From Meiothermus sp. Pnk-1 (lineage in GTDB: Bacteria; Deinococcota; Deinococci; Deinococcales; Thermaceae), in the NCBI RefSeq assembly GCF_003226535.1, contig NZ_QKOB01000003.1, positions 248,001-312,000 on the forward strand: a stretch of DNA of 64,000 nucleotides, in the 5' to 3' direction. Shown piece after piece: positions 17,810 to 26,393 of the stretch. Numbering within the stretch: the first letter of the stretch is position 1; each line of letters starts with the position of its first letter. The position numbers and the translations under genes are program-made. Below the pieces are notes generated by a model. It ran no database searches and had not been told where the DNA came from. It saw nothing but the letters and a program-made list of their open reading frames with translations.

Positions 17810-18466
17810 ATGAACGTGATCCTGCAAAGCCATGACCAGCGCTTCGCGGTGGTACACAGCGAACCCTGGATGGCCCCCCACCTCGAGGCCATCCAGGCCG
17901 CCTCCTTCCCCGACCTCGCCCCCCACGAGCGCATGCGGGCCGAGCACTACCTCTCGCAGATGCGCATCTTCCCCGAGGGGCAGCACGCGGTGCTCGAGGT
18001 GGCCACGGGGCGGGTGGTGGCCTGCTCCACCGACCTGCGCGCCAAGGTGGACTTCGCCCACTTCGCCCACAAGTACCTCGAGGCCGTGGGCGGCAACTAC
18101 CTCACCACCCACGACCCCCAGGGCGACTGGCTCTACGGCGCCGACATCGGCGTACACCCCGAGTTCCGCGGCCACGGCCTCTCCACGCTGCTCTACACCG
18201 CCCGCCACCGGCTCATCCGCCGCCTGGGGCTCAGGGGCCACGTGGCCGGGGCCATGCCCAAGGGCTACGGGGCCTACCGCGAGCAGATGCCCATCGAGCA
18301 GTACGTGCAGCGCGTGGTGCGGGGCGAGCTCTTCGACCCGGTGCTCTCGATCCAGCTCAGGCGGGGTTACGCGGTGTGGGGCATTATCCCGGACTACCTC
18401 GAGGACGCCAGTTGCGCGAATTACGGGGTGTTCATCGTGTGGCGGAACCCGGAGGTGGGTTTGTGA
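17810..18466 (+). CDS. GNAT-family N-acetyltransferase
   Basis: A 218-residue acetyl-CoA-dependent acyltransferase. The cofactor-binding motif A is GADIGVHPEFRGHGLSTLL at about residues 111-129, containing the R/Q-x-x-G-x-G/A loop as RGHGLS. The acceptor is not identifiable. The position inside a polyamine catabolic island makes a polyamine or an amino-acid intermediate a reasonable guess, but this is inference. A heptad array starts at the stop codon, and the next gene is an amidohydrolase. Confidence 0.8.
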   Translation: MNVILQSHDQRFAVVHSEPWMAPHLEAIQAASFPDLAPHERMRAEHYLSQMRIFPEGQHAVLEVATGRVVACSTDLRAKVDFAHFAHKYLEAVGGNYLTTHDPQGDWLYGADIGVHPEFRGHGLSTLLYTARHRLIRRLGLRGHVAGAMPKGYGAYREQMPIEQYVQRVVRGELFDPVLSIQLRRGYAVWGIIPDYLEDASCANYGVFIVWRNPEVGL

Positions 18467-18540
18467 ACGCAAAACGCAAGACGCTAAACGCAAAACGCGG
18501 GGCGTACGTCGTACGCCAAACGCCAGACGCCAAACGCCTT
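18466..18540 (+). repeat. Heptad array between GNAT and amidohydrolase genes (10 units in register)
   Basis: Ten 7-bp units run without slippage from 18466 to 18535: AACGCAA twice, GACGCTA, AACGCAA, AACGCGG, GGCGTAC, GTCGTAC, GCCAAAC, GCCAGAC, GCCAAAC, then GCC. The array starts inside the stop codon of the GNAT gene. Block order matches the array at 14162. Confidence 0.85.
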
Positions 18541-18580
18541 CACCTTAGCCCTCGACCCTCGACGCAACCGGAGGTTGCCC

Positions 18581-20113
18581 GTGAAAGCTGACACCCTGAT
18601 CCATGGGGGCACCATCCTCAACCCTGGCCCCGCGCCCGGCGAGCTCGAGGGGCTCGAGGCCCTCGCGCTGCGCGAGGGGCGCGTCCTGGCGGCGGGGCGG
18701 ATGAGCGAGCTCGAGCCCCTCCTCTCCCCCACCACGCGGCGGGTGGACCTCGAGGGCCAGACCCTGCTGCCCGGCTTCAACGACGCGCACGTGCACGTGT
18801 GGAAGGTGGGGCAACTGCGCACCACCCTGCTCGACCTGCGGGGCGTGGAGAGCTTGGAGGCATTTTATGCGGCGGTCCGGGAGCGGGCCAGGACCCTGCG
18901 CCCCGGCGAGTGGCTGTGGGGGCGCGGCTGGAACGAGGCCCGCCTGGGCGGCTGGCCCGACCGCTCGACCCTCGATGCCATCGCCCCACGCAACCCGGTG
19001 CTGCTGACGCGCACCTGCGCCCACATCCACGCCGTGAACACCCCAGCCCTACAGGCGGCGGGGGTCACCCCCGAGACCCACGTGCCGGGCGGGGAGATCG
19101 ACTTCGGACGCGGCCTCCTCTACGAGACGGCCTACGGGCTGGTGTTCAAGGCCATGCCCGCGCCCACCCAGGCCGACTACGAGCGCTGGGTGCTGGCGGG
19201 GCTGGAGCACCTGAAGTCGCTGGGCATCACCAGCGCCACCGACCCCGCCGTGGACCCACCGCTCTACGCGGCCTACCGCGCCCTGGACGCCGCCGGAAAG
19301 CTGCCCATCCGGGTCAACCTGCTCTACATCCGCCGCCCGGACGGGGGCAGCGAGACCTTCCCCCTGCCCGAAAAGCACCGCTCCGACTTCCTGCGCTGCG
19401 ACTCGGTGAAGTTCTTCGCCGACGGGGGGCTTTCGGGGGCCACCGCTGCAGTGAGCGTTCCCTACCGCAACACCCAAGGCCCTAACCAGGGCGTGCTCCG
19501 CTTCGAGACCGAAGAACTCTACGCGCTGGCCCTCGAGGCCCACCGCCAGGGCTTCCGCATCGGCACCCACGCCATCGGGGACCGGGCGCTGGACCAGGTT
19601 TTGGAGGTGTACGGGCGGCTTTACCGGGACTCTCCCGGACCCCGGCACCGCATCGAGCACTTCGGGCTGGCGGGGGAGGAACACCTCGAGCTCGCCCGGC
19701 GGCTCGGCGTGATCGTCGTGCCCCAGCCGGTGTTCCTCCACGAGCTGCGCGCCAACTTCCTCAAGTACCTGCCCGAGGCCATGCGCTGCCGCTGCTACAA
19801 CCTGCGGGCTATGTTCGCCGCAGGGCTTACCGTGGCGTTTTCCAGTGACGGCCCCGTGGTTCGGCAAGTTGACCCACTCACAGGCCTCCGCGCGGCGCTC
19901 AAAGAGCCCCTCTGTGCGGGGAACGAGGTGAGCCTCGAGCAATCCCTCTGGGCCTACACGATGGGCGGGGCCATCGCCCAAGGCGACCAGGGAAACCGAG
20001 GGAGCTTGGAGGAGGGCAAGTGGGCCGATTTGGTGATCCTGGAGGGTGACTTAGCGAAGATCGAAAGCCTCTCGGTTCACCGAGCCACGGTCGGGGGGGA
20101 GGATTTGGGCTAA
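18581..20113 (+). CDS. Amidohydrolase family 3 protein (YtcJ-like)
   Basis: A 510-residue metal-dependent hydrolase. The metal-binding HxH is in PGFNDAHVHVWKVGQ (about 65-70). Further family marks are the FADGGLSGATAA segment, the histidines in GTHAIGDRALDQ and RIEHFGLA, and the aspartate in FSSDGPV. The beta-sandwich ends carry TLIHGGTILNPG and WADLVILEGD. The GTG at 18581 is chosen because CCGGAGG ends 6 bases before it. Members hydrolyse amide or lactam bonds, but substrates are mostly unknown. Next to an acetyltransferase it might act on an acylated polyamine intermediate, which is speculation. Confidence 0.8.
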   Translation: MKADTLIHGGTILNPGPAPGELEGLEALALREGRVLAAGRMSELEPLLSPTTRRVDLEGQTLLPGFNDAHVHVWKVGQLRTTLLDLRGVESLEAFYAAVRERARTLRPGEWLWGRGWNEARLGGWPDRSTLDAIAPRNPVLLTRTCAHIHAVNTPALQAAGVTPETHVPGGEIDFGRGLLYETAYGLVFKAMPAPTQADYERWVLAGLEHLKSLGITSATDPAVDPPLYAAYRALDAAGKLPIRVNLLYIRRPDGGSETFPLPEKHRSDFLRCDSVKFFADGGLSGATAAVSVPYRNTQGPNQGVLRFETEELYALALEAHRQGFRIGTHAIGDRALDQVLEVYGRLYRDSPGPRHRIEHFGLAGEEHLELARRLGVIVVPQPVFLHELRANFLKYLPEAMRCRCYNLRAMFAAGLTVAFSSDGPVVRQVDPLTGLRAALKEPLCAGNEVSLEQSLWAYTMGGAIAQGDQGNRGSLEEGKWADLVILEGDLAKIESLSVHRATVGGEDLG

Positions 20114-20127
20114 ACGCAAAACGCAAT
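20112..20127 (+). repeat. Short heptad repeat after the amidohydrolase
   Basis: TAAACGC, AAAACGC and AATGGATC begin at the stop codon itself: the TAA of the gene is the first three bases of the repeat. Confidence 0.6.
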
Positions 20128-20216
20128 GGATCAAACTCGCCGTGCTACCAGACCGCTTAGGATAGCCCATGCCCGCCTGGGCTGGAAATCGAGCAAATCC
20201 CTGTGAGGAACCCATC

Positions 20217-21575
20217 ATGACCCATCCGGTTCAGATTGACCGCGACCGCGTGAAAGCCCTAATGCAGAGCGAGCAGAAGCGCTTCGCCGAGCATCACCCG
20301 CGCTCCTTCGAACTCTACCAACGGGCCAAAAACTCCCTGCTGGCCGGGGTCCCCATGCACTGGATGACCCGCTGGCCCGGCGGCTTCCCGCTCTTCGTGG
20401 CCGAGGCCAGAGGGGCCACCTTCCGCGACGTGGACGGGCTGGAGTACGTCGACCTCTGCCTGGGCGACACCGGGGCCATGACCGGGCACTCCCCGCCCGC
20501 CGTGCTGCCCAAGATCACCGAGCAGCTCGCCAAGGGTATCACCACCATGCTGCCCAGCGAGAACGCCTTCTGGGTGGCCGAGGAGTTGCAGCGCCGCTTC
20601 GGCCTGAAGTACTGGCAGTTCGCCCTCAGCGCCACCGACGCCAACCGCTTCGCGCTGCGGCTGGCCCGCGCCGTCACCGCTCGCCCCAAGGTGCTGGTGT
20701 TCAACGGCTGCTACCACGGCACCGTAGACGAGGCCTACGTGAGCCTGGTGGGCGGCGAGGCCCGGAGCCGCCCCGGCAACATCGGGCCGCAGGTCGACCC
20801 TACCCTCACCTCCAAGGTGGTGGAGTGGAACGACGTGGAGGCCCTCGAGGCCGCCCTAGCCCCCGGTGACGTGGCCGCGGTGCTGGCCGAGCCGGTGATG
20901 ACCAACGTGGGCATCGTGCACCCCGAGCCGGGCTACCATCAGGCCCTGCGCGAGCTGACCCGCAAATATGGCACCCTGCTGATCCTCGACGAGACCCACA
21001 CCCTCTCGGCGGGACCGGGGGGCTACACCCGCAAGCACGGCCTCGAGCCCGACCTGCTCACCGTGGGCAAGCCGCTGGCGAGCGGCATCCCCGCCGCCGC
21101 GTACGGCTTCACCGAGGAACTCGGGCGCAAGGCGCACGCGGTCATCCAGCCCCCCTACGCCGACACCGGCGGCATCGGCGGCACCCTGGCCGCCAACGCG
21201 CTCTCGCTGGCGGCGATGCGGGCCACCCTCGAGCACGTCCTCACCGAGGAGGCCTACGAGCGCATGATCGCGCTGGCCGAGCGGCTGGAGTGGGGCGTGA
21301 AGGGCGTGATCGCCAAGCACAAGCTCCCCTGGCACGTCACCCGCGTGGGCTGCCGCGTCGAGTACCTCTTCCGCCCCAACCCCGCCAAGAACGGCTCCGA
21401 GGCCCTGGCCGGCCAGGACCCCGACCTCGACCCCTTCATCCACCTCTACATGCTCAACCGCGGCGTCCTGCTCACCCCCTTCCACAACATGGCGCTGATG
21501 TCCCCGGCGACGCTCGAGGAGCACGTGGACCGGCATACGGAGGTGTTCACGCAAGCGGTGAAGGAGTTGTTGTAG
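20217..21575 (+). CDS. Class III aminotransferase (glutamate-1-semialdehyde mutase-like)
   Basis: A 452-residue PLP enzyme from the ATG at 20217, which follows GTGAGGAACCC; an upstream in-frame ATG would add 16 unlikely residues. PLP lysine is K285 in LTVGKPLASGIPAAAYGF. FNGCYHGTVDEAY and ILDETHTLSAGPGG match the GSA-aminomutase-like branch rather than GabT. The second Ser/Thr-rich segment reads ALSATDANRFALRLARA. It sits between an amidohydrolase and an FAD oxidase, so it likely acts on an amino intermediate of the same pathway and not in haem synthesis (inference). Confidence 0.8.
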   Translation: MTHPVQIDRDRVKALMQSEQKRFAEHHPRSFELYQRAKNSLLAGVPMHWMTRWPGGFPLFVAEARGATFRDVDGLEYVDLCLGDTGAMTGHSPPAVLPKITEQLAKGITTMLPSENAFWVAEELQRRFGLKYWQFALSATDANRFALRLARAVTARPKVLVFNGCYHGTVDEAYVSLVGGEARSRPGNIGPQVDPTLTSKVVEWNDVEALEAALAPGDVAAVLAEPVMTNVGIVHPEPGYHQALRELTRKYGTLLILDETHTLSAGPGGYTRKHGLEPDLLTVGKPLASGIPAAAYGFTEELGRKAHAVIQPPYADTGGIGGTLAANALSLAAMRATLEHVLTEEAYERMIALAERLEWGVKGVIAKHKLPWHVTRVGCRVEYLFRPNPAKNGSEALAGQDPDLDPFIHLYMLNRGVLLTPFHNMALMSPATLEEHVDRHTEVFTQAVKELL

Positions 21576-21593
21576 GAGCAGGGGGCGTCTTGC

Positions 21594-21675
21594 GTTTTGC
21601 GTATTGCGTAGGACATACGACGTACAACCCCCCAGCGTTCGGCATGCGATGTACGACCATCGCGCCAAGCGCCTG
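21594..21675 (+). repeat. Heptad repeat in reverse orientation before the FAD oxidase
   Basis: Units of the complementary type (GCGTCTT, GCGTTTT, GCGTATT, GCGTAGG) are followed by ACGACGT-like units and degenerate GCGCC blocks. Orientation is opposite to the other arrays in the plus-strand polyamine operon. Confidence 0.65.
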
Positions 21676-21683
21676 CCGCAGAC

Positions 21684-21698
21684 TGTATACTGTATACA
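21684..21698 (+). promoter_or_regulatory. Leaderless-type promoter / palindrome before the FAD oxidase
   Basis: TGTATAC at 21684-21690 is followed directly by the palindrome TGTATACA at 21691-21698, three bases before the ATG at 21702. The embedded TATACT (21686-21691) is a good -10 box 10 bases from the ATG and no ribosome-binding site exists. The tandem TGTATAC may also be a repressor site that would block both transcription and translation start. Confidence 0.5.
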
Positions 21699-21701
21699 CT
21701 T

Positions 21702-23081
21702 ATGTCCAACCTCGAGGCCGAAGTGGTCGTCTGCGGAGCCGGGATCGCCGGGATCGCCGTGGCTTACGAACTGGCGGTGAAGCGCGGGGTGAAGGGCGTG
21801 GTGCTGCTCGAGCAGGACGCTCCCCTCTCGCTCACCAGCGACAAGTCCACCGAGGGCTATCGCAACTGGTGGCCCGGGCCCGACGGGGCCATGATCGCCC
21901 TGATGAACCGCAGCATCGAGCGGCTCGAGCAGATCGCCGGGGAGAGCGGCGACCGCATCGGGCTGAACCGGCGGGGCTACCTCTACGCTACCGCCGAGGC
22001 GGACGAGATTCCGCGGCTGGCCGAAGCTGCGGAGAATGCTGCGCGGATGGGAGCGGGGCCGCTGCGCCTCCACGACGGGAAGGGGGAAAGCTACGTCCCT
22101 GCACCCGCTCACGGCTTCGAGGGACCGCCGGATGGGGCCGACCTCATCACCAACAAAGCCCTGATCCGGCGGCACTTCCCCTACCTGGCCGAGGACACCG
22201 TAGCCGTGCTGCACGCCCGGCGGGCTGGGTGGTTCTCGGCGCAGCAGTTAGGGATGTGGATGCTCGAGCAGGCCCGCGCCCACGGGGTGCGGCTGGTGCG
22301 GGGCCGGGTGACGGGGGTCCAGACCGCGGCAGGACGGGTGAGCGCGGTGGAGGCGCGGCGCGAGGATGGCTCGGCCTTCACCGTCCGGACCCCCTGCTTC
22401 GTCAACGCGGCGGGGCCCATGCAGAAGGCCGTGGGGCAGATGCTGGGGGTGGAGATCCCCGTCTTCGCCGAGCTTCACCTGAAGATGAGCTTTGCCGAGC
22501 ACCTGGGCGTGGTGCCCCGCGAGGCCCCCCTGCTGGTCTGGATGGACGAGGTGCGGCTGCCCTGGAGCCCGGAAGAACGGGAGGTGCTGGCCGAGGAGCC
22601 CTCGACGCGCTGGCTGCTCGAGCCCTTCCCCCCTGGCGTCCACTGCCGCCCCGACGGGCACGGCGAGAGCCACACCCTGATCGTGCTGTACAACTACCAC
22701 CTCGAGCCGCTCGAGCCCCGCTTCCCCCTTCCTGCCGACCCCCACTACGCCGACATCGCCCTACGGGGCATGTCGGTGATGGTGCCGGGGCTGCGGCGCT
22801 ACTTCGACAAGGCCCCCAAGCCCTACATCGACGGGGGCTACTACGTCAAGACCCGCGAGAACCGCCCGCTGATCGGACCGCTGAGGGTGCAGGGGGCCTA
22901 CGTCGTGGGGGCGCTCTCCGGCTTTGGCGTGATGGCGGCCTGCGCGGCGGGCGAGCTGCTGGCGGCGCACATCCTGGGCGACCGGCTGCCCGAGTACGCC
23001 CCGGCCTTCGCGCTCGAGCGCTATCAGAACCCCGAGTACCGGAGGAGGCTCGAGGCCTTCGGCGACGGAGCGCAACTATAA
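21702..23081 (+). CDS. FAD-dependent oxidoreductase (DAO family)
   Basis: A 459-residue flavoprotein with the N-terminal dinucleotide-binding loop VVCGAGIAGIAVAYEL (residues 9-24), the acidic E near the end of the second strand (VLLEQD), a DAO-type substrate domain, and the C-terminal FAD motif TRENRPLIGPLRVQGAYVVGALSGFGVM. This is the fold of sarcosine, glycine and gamma-glutamylputrescine oxidases. Given two polyamine importers and PatD next door, an amine oxidase step is the best guess; the exact amine is not shown. Its stop is only 5 bp from the stop of the convergent aldehyde dehydrogenase. Confidence 0.82.
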   Translation: MSNLEAEVVVCGAGIAGIAVAYELAVKRGVKGVVLLEQDAPLSLTSDKSTEGYRNWWPGPDGAMIALMNRSIERLEQIAGESGDRIGLNRRGYLYATAEADEIPRLAEAAENAARMGAGPLRLHDGKGESYVPAPAHGFEGPPDGADLITNKALIRRHFPYLAEDTVAVLHARRAGWFSAQQLGMWMLEQARAHGVRLVRGRVTGVQTAAGRVSAVEARREDGSAFTVRTPCFVNAAGPMQKAVGQMLGVEIPVFAELHLKMSFAEHLGVVPREAPLLVWMDEVRLPWSPEEREVLAEEPSTRWLLEPFPPGVHCRPDGHGESHTLIVLYNYHLEPLEPRFPLPADPHYADIALRGMSVMVPGLRRYFDKAPKPYIDGGYYVKTRENRPLIGPLRVQGAYVVGALSGFGVMAACAAGELLAAHILGDRLPEYAPAFALERYQNPEYRRRLEAFGDGAQL

Positions 23082-23086
23082 AACGA

Positions 23087-24532
23087 TCAGTGCTTCACCA
23101 TGACGTGCCGTACCACGGTGTAGTCCTCGAGCGCGTAGATGCTCATGTCCTTGCCGTAACCGGAAGCTTTGAGCCCGCCGTGGGGCATCTCGTTGACCAG
23201 CATGAAGTGGGTGTTGATCCAGGTGCAACCGTACTGGAGGCGGCTGGCGATGCGCATAGCCTTGCCTACGTCCTGGGTCCAGACCGAGCTGGCCAGGCCG
23301 TAGTCGGAGTCGTTGGCCCAGGCGATGGCCTGTTCGGCGTCCTTGAAGCGGGTCACCGAGACCACCGGCCCAAAGACCTCCCGCCGCACGATCTCGTCTT
23401 CCTGGAGGGCTCCAGCAATCACGGTGGGCTCGTAGAAAAACCCTTTGCCCTCCCGCGAGTGTCCGCCCGCGGTGATCTCGATGTGGGGCTGCATCCTAGC
23501 CCGCTCGACAAAGCTCGCCACCCGGCTGCGCTGGCGCTCGGTGATGAGGGGTCCCATCTCCACCCCCTCTTCGTTCTGCGCGCCGACCTTGATGCTCTTC
23601 ACCGCATCGGAGAGCTCGGCGACAAATTTGTCGTAGATCTTGGCCCCGGCGTAGACCCGGCAGGCCGCGGTGCAGTCCTGGCCCGCGTTGTAGTAGCCAA
23701 ACACGCGGATGCCCTGCACGGCGGCCTCGAGGTCGGCATCGTCCATCACGATCACCGGAGCCTTGCCGCCCAGCTCGAGGTGGGTACGCTTGAGGCTTTG
23801 CGAGGCCGCCTCGAGCACCCGCTTGCCGGTCGCCACGTCACCGGTAAGCGAGATCATCCGCACCTGGGGCTGGTGGATGAGGACCGAGCCCACCGTCTCC
23901 CCTACCCCCGTGATCACATTAACCACCCCGGGAGGGAAAAGCTCGGCCAACAGCTCGGCCAACCGTAGGGTAGTGAGGGGGGTCTGCTCGGAGGGTTTGA
24001 TCACGCTGGTGTTGCCCGCCGCCAGCACCGGGGCCAGCTTCCAAGCGGCCATCATCAGGGGGTAGTTCCAAGGAGCAATGGAGGCCACCACCCCGATAGG
24101 GTCGCGCCGGATGAAGGAAGTGTGGCCTGACAGGTACTCCCCCGCCACCGCTCCGGTCATCGCGCGGGCGGCCCCGGCAAAAAAGCGGAAGCAGTCTGCG
24201 ATGGCCGGAATCTCGTCGTTGAGGACGGCCTGGTAGGGCTTACCGCAGTTGAGCGACTCCAGCCGGGCGAACTCCTCGGCCCTCTCCTCGATCTTGTCGG
24301 CGAGCTTAAGCAGAAGCAACGCGCGGTCTTTAGGCGTAGTCTGCGACCAGGGCTCAAATGCCCGGTCGGCAGCCGCCACCGCCGCCTTGACCTGCTCGAG
24401 GGAAGCCTCGGGAACCCGCGCTAGCACCTCGCCGGTGGCGGGGTTGAGCACTTCGAAGGGAGTACTCTCCCCGGCTACAAATTCTCCACCGATGAGCATT
24501 TTGGTCTGTCCGATTAGAGGTTTGGTTGCCAT
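23087..24532 (-). CDS. patD: Aldehyde dehydrogenase, probably gamma-aminobutyraldehyde dehydrogenase
   Basis: A 481-residue NAD(P)-dependent aldehyde dehydrogenase. The catalytic glutamate is E253 in LELGGKAP and the nucleophile is C287 in [15 protein letters not shown]. The [22 protein letters not shown] and FGPVVSV blocks are standard. The [13 protein letters not shown] context is very close to that of PatD/YdcW, which oxidises 4-aminobutyraldehyde to GABA. Gene order with a binding protein, ATPase and two permeases is that of E. coli ydcSTUVW. AAGGAG precedes the ATG. Betaine aldehyde dehydrogenase activity is the main alternative. Confidence 0.85.
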   Translation of the reverse strand: MATKPLIGQTKMLIGGEFVAGESTPFEVLNPATGEVLARVPEASLEQVKAAVAAADRAFEPWSQTTPKDRALLLLKLADKIEERAEEFARLESLNCGKPYQAVLNDEIPAIADCFRFFAGAARAMTGAVAGEYLSGHTSFIRRDPIGVVASIAPWNYPLMMAAWKLAPVLAAGNTSVIKPSEQTPLTTLRLAELLAELFPPGVVNVITGVGETVGSVLIHQPQVRMISLTGDVATGKRVLEAASQSLKRTHLELGGKAPVIVMDDADLEAAVQGIRVFGYYNAGQDCTAACRVYAGAKIYDKFVAELSDAVKSIKVGAQNEEGVEMGPLITERQRSRVASFVERARMQPHIEITAGGHSREGKGFFYEPTVIAGALQEDEIVRREVFGPVVSVTRFKDAEQAIAWANDSDYGLASSVWTQDVGKAMRIASRLQYGCTWINTHFMLVNEMPHGGLKASGYGKDMSIYALEDYTVVRHVMVKH

Positions 24533-24578
24533 TGGTCGCTCCTTTCCTACCTATCGCCCATCGCTTTTGATGGCCCTC

Positions 24579-25388
24579 TCAGGTGGTCTTGCCTCCCCCG
24601 TGTAAATCGTCGGTATCTCGCGTCAACCACTGCGCCAGCACGATGGGCAAAAAGGTGATAAGCATGACGAAAAGCGCCACCACGTTGGTGATGGGGCGCT
24701 CGCGAGGACGGAAGAGCTCGCTCAGGAACCAGATGGGTAGGGTCTTTTGGTCGGCAGCGGTGAAGGTGGTGACGATCACCTCATCGAAGGAGAGGGCAAA
24801 GGAGAGCATCCCACCCGCCAGGAGCGCCGTGGCGATGCTCGGCAACACCACAAAGCGCCAGGTCTTGAAGTAATCCGCACCCAGGTCCATCGAGGCCTCC
24901 ACCTGCGAGTAGCCAGTGCGGCGGAAACGGGCCACCACGTTGTTGTACACGGTGACGATGCAGAAGGTGGCGTGCCCGACGACGATGGTCCAGAAGCCGG
25001 GCTCTATGGCCAGCCGCTTGAAGGTGGTGAGCAGAGCGATCCCGGTGAGGATACCCGGCAGGGCGATCGGCAGGATCAAGAGGGCTGCGATGAGGTCCTT
25101 GCCCAGGAACTGGAAACGGTACATAGCCGCCGCCACCATGGTTCCCAGGACAAGGGCGATCAGTGTGGCCACCGCTGCCACCTGTAGCGAGAGGGAGAGG
25201 GCAGCCCACATATCCGAGCGGGCGAAGGCCTTGGCAAACCAGGCCACGGTGAGCCCCGGCGGGGGGAACTGGTAGGTGCGGTCCTCGGTGGTGAACGCGT
25301 AGAGCACGATGATGAGGATCGGCAGGTGCAAAAATGCCATTCCCCCGTAAAAAGCGAGGCGAAGCGCAAGGGAAGGTTTACCTGGCAC
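24579..25388 (-). CDS. ydcV: Polyamine ABC transporter permease (YdcV/PotC type)
   Basis: A 269-residue permease with about six helices. The EAA loop reads [23 protein letters not shown], and [34 protein letters not shown] is the PotC-type terminal block. Start is GTG at 25388. It lies 46 bp upstream of patD and 53 bp downstream of the other permease, all on the minus strand. Confidence 0.87.
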   Translation of the reverse strand: MPGKPSLALRLAFYGGMAFLHLPILIIVLYAFTTEDRTYQFPPPGLTVAWFAKAFARSDMWAALSLSLQVAAVATLIALVLGTMVAAAMYRFQFLGKDLIAALLILPIALPGILTGIALLTTFKRLAIEPGFWTIVVGHATFCIVTVYNNVVARFRRTGYSQVEASMDLGADYFKTWRFVVLPSIATALLAGGMLSFALSFDEVIVTTFTAADQKTLPIWFLSELFRPRERPITNVVALFVMLITFLPIVLAQWLTRDTDDLHGGGKTT

Positions 25389-25441
25389 AGCGCCCCTCCA
25401 CCCGGCTGGCCTTCAGCGCTTGACCTTCAACGCATGTTCGG

Positions 25442-26368
25442 TCACAAAGCATCGAAGGCCCCCAATCTGCGCATGAAGATCAGGTAAAGGGCGATGATCC
25501 CTATCGGCACCACCGAGAAAGCCGCCGCCAGCGGGAGGTTTCCAGCGGTGCCTTGCTGGATGTAGACCATCTGCCCGATAAAGAAACCTGGCTGCCCCAC
25601 CACCTGCGGGATGATGTAATCGCCCAGGGTGAGGGAAAAGGTGAAGATCGAGCCCGCCGCCACACCGGGAATGGCCAAGGGCCAGATCACCTTCCAGAAG
25701 GTTTGGCGCGGTTTGGCACCGAGGTCAGCGGAGGCTTGGATGAGGGATCTGGGAACGCGCTCGAGACTGGCGATCACCGGCAGGATCATGTAGGGCAGCC
25801 AGACGTAAACGAACACCGTCGCCATGCCGAGGTAGCTCGAGGAGAGGCTCGAGCCCCCGATCACCGGGATATTGAGGATCGCTTCCAACAGCCCACCCAA
25901 TCCCAGAAGGTTGAACAACCAGCTCACTACCCCTTCCTGCGCCAGAATCAGCCGCCCCGCGTAGACCTTGACCAAGTAGCTCGACCAAAGCGGCAGGAGC
26001 ACCATCAAGTACCAAAACGTCCTGCTTGCGCCGCGGGTATAAAAAGCGATGTAATAGGCGATGGGAAAACCGATCAACGCGCAAAGCAGCGTGACCGCCA
26101 GGGCCATCAGGGTTGTGCGGAGCACCACATCGATGTTGGCCGGAGAAGAGAATAGCTGCTTGAACGCGGTAAGCGAGAAGCGGTACTCGACCTGTCCGGT
26201 GAAATCGTTGAGCGAATAGAAGCTGTACAGCAGCAGGTTGAACAGCGAACCCAGGTAGATGATACCCATCCACAGCAACGGTGGGGTCAACAACAACAAG
26301 AGCAAAAAACTCGGGCGCAAGTAGAACAGGTCGGAGATGCGCCGGCGCAGGGGCTTGGTGGCTACCAC
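25442..26368 (-). CDS. ydcU: Polyamine ABC transporter permease (YdcU/PotB type)
   Basis: A 308-residue permease. A short basic N-terminus is followed by about six membrane helices. The loop LIQASADLGAKPRQTFWKVIWPLA is the ATPase docking site, and LGDYIIPQVVGQPGFFIGQMVYIQQ is characteristic of the YdcU/PotB branch. GTG start with GGGAGGTGG just upstream; 25 bp separate it from the ATPase gene. Confidence 0.87.
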   Translation of the reverse strand: MVATKPLRRRISDLFYLRPSFLLLLLLTPPLLWMGIIYLGSLFNLLLYSFYSLNDFTGQVEYRFSLTAFKQLFSSPANIDVVLRTTLMALAVTLLCALIGFPIAYYIAFYTRGASRTFWYLMVLLPLWSSYLVKVYAGRLILAQEGVVSWLFNLLGLGGLLEAILNIPVIGGSSLSSSYLGMATVFVYVWLPYMILPVIASLERVPRSLIQASADLGAKPRQTFWKVIWPLAIPGVAAGSIFTFSLTLGDYIIPQVVGQPGFFIGQMVYIQQGTAGNLPLAAAFSVVPIGIIALYLIFMRRLGAFDAL

Positions 26369-26393
26369 CGTCCACCTCCCGAGGGGCGAGGCA

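Noticed and set aside
21290-23968. Long 892-codon plus-strand frame
   Set aside because: It crosses the aminotransferase, the FAD oxidase and the opposite-strand dehydrogenase in other frames and has low-complexity Arg/Pro/Gly composition.
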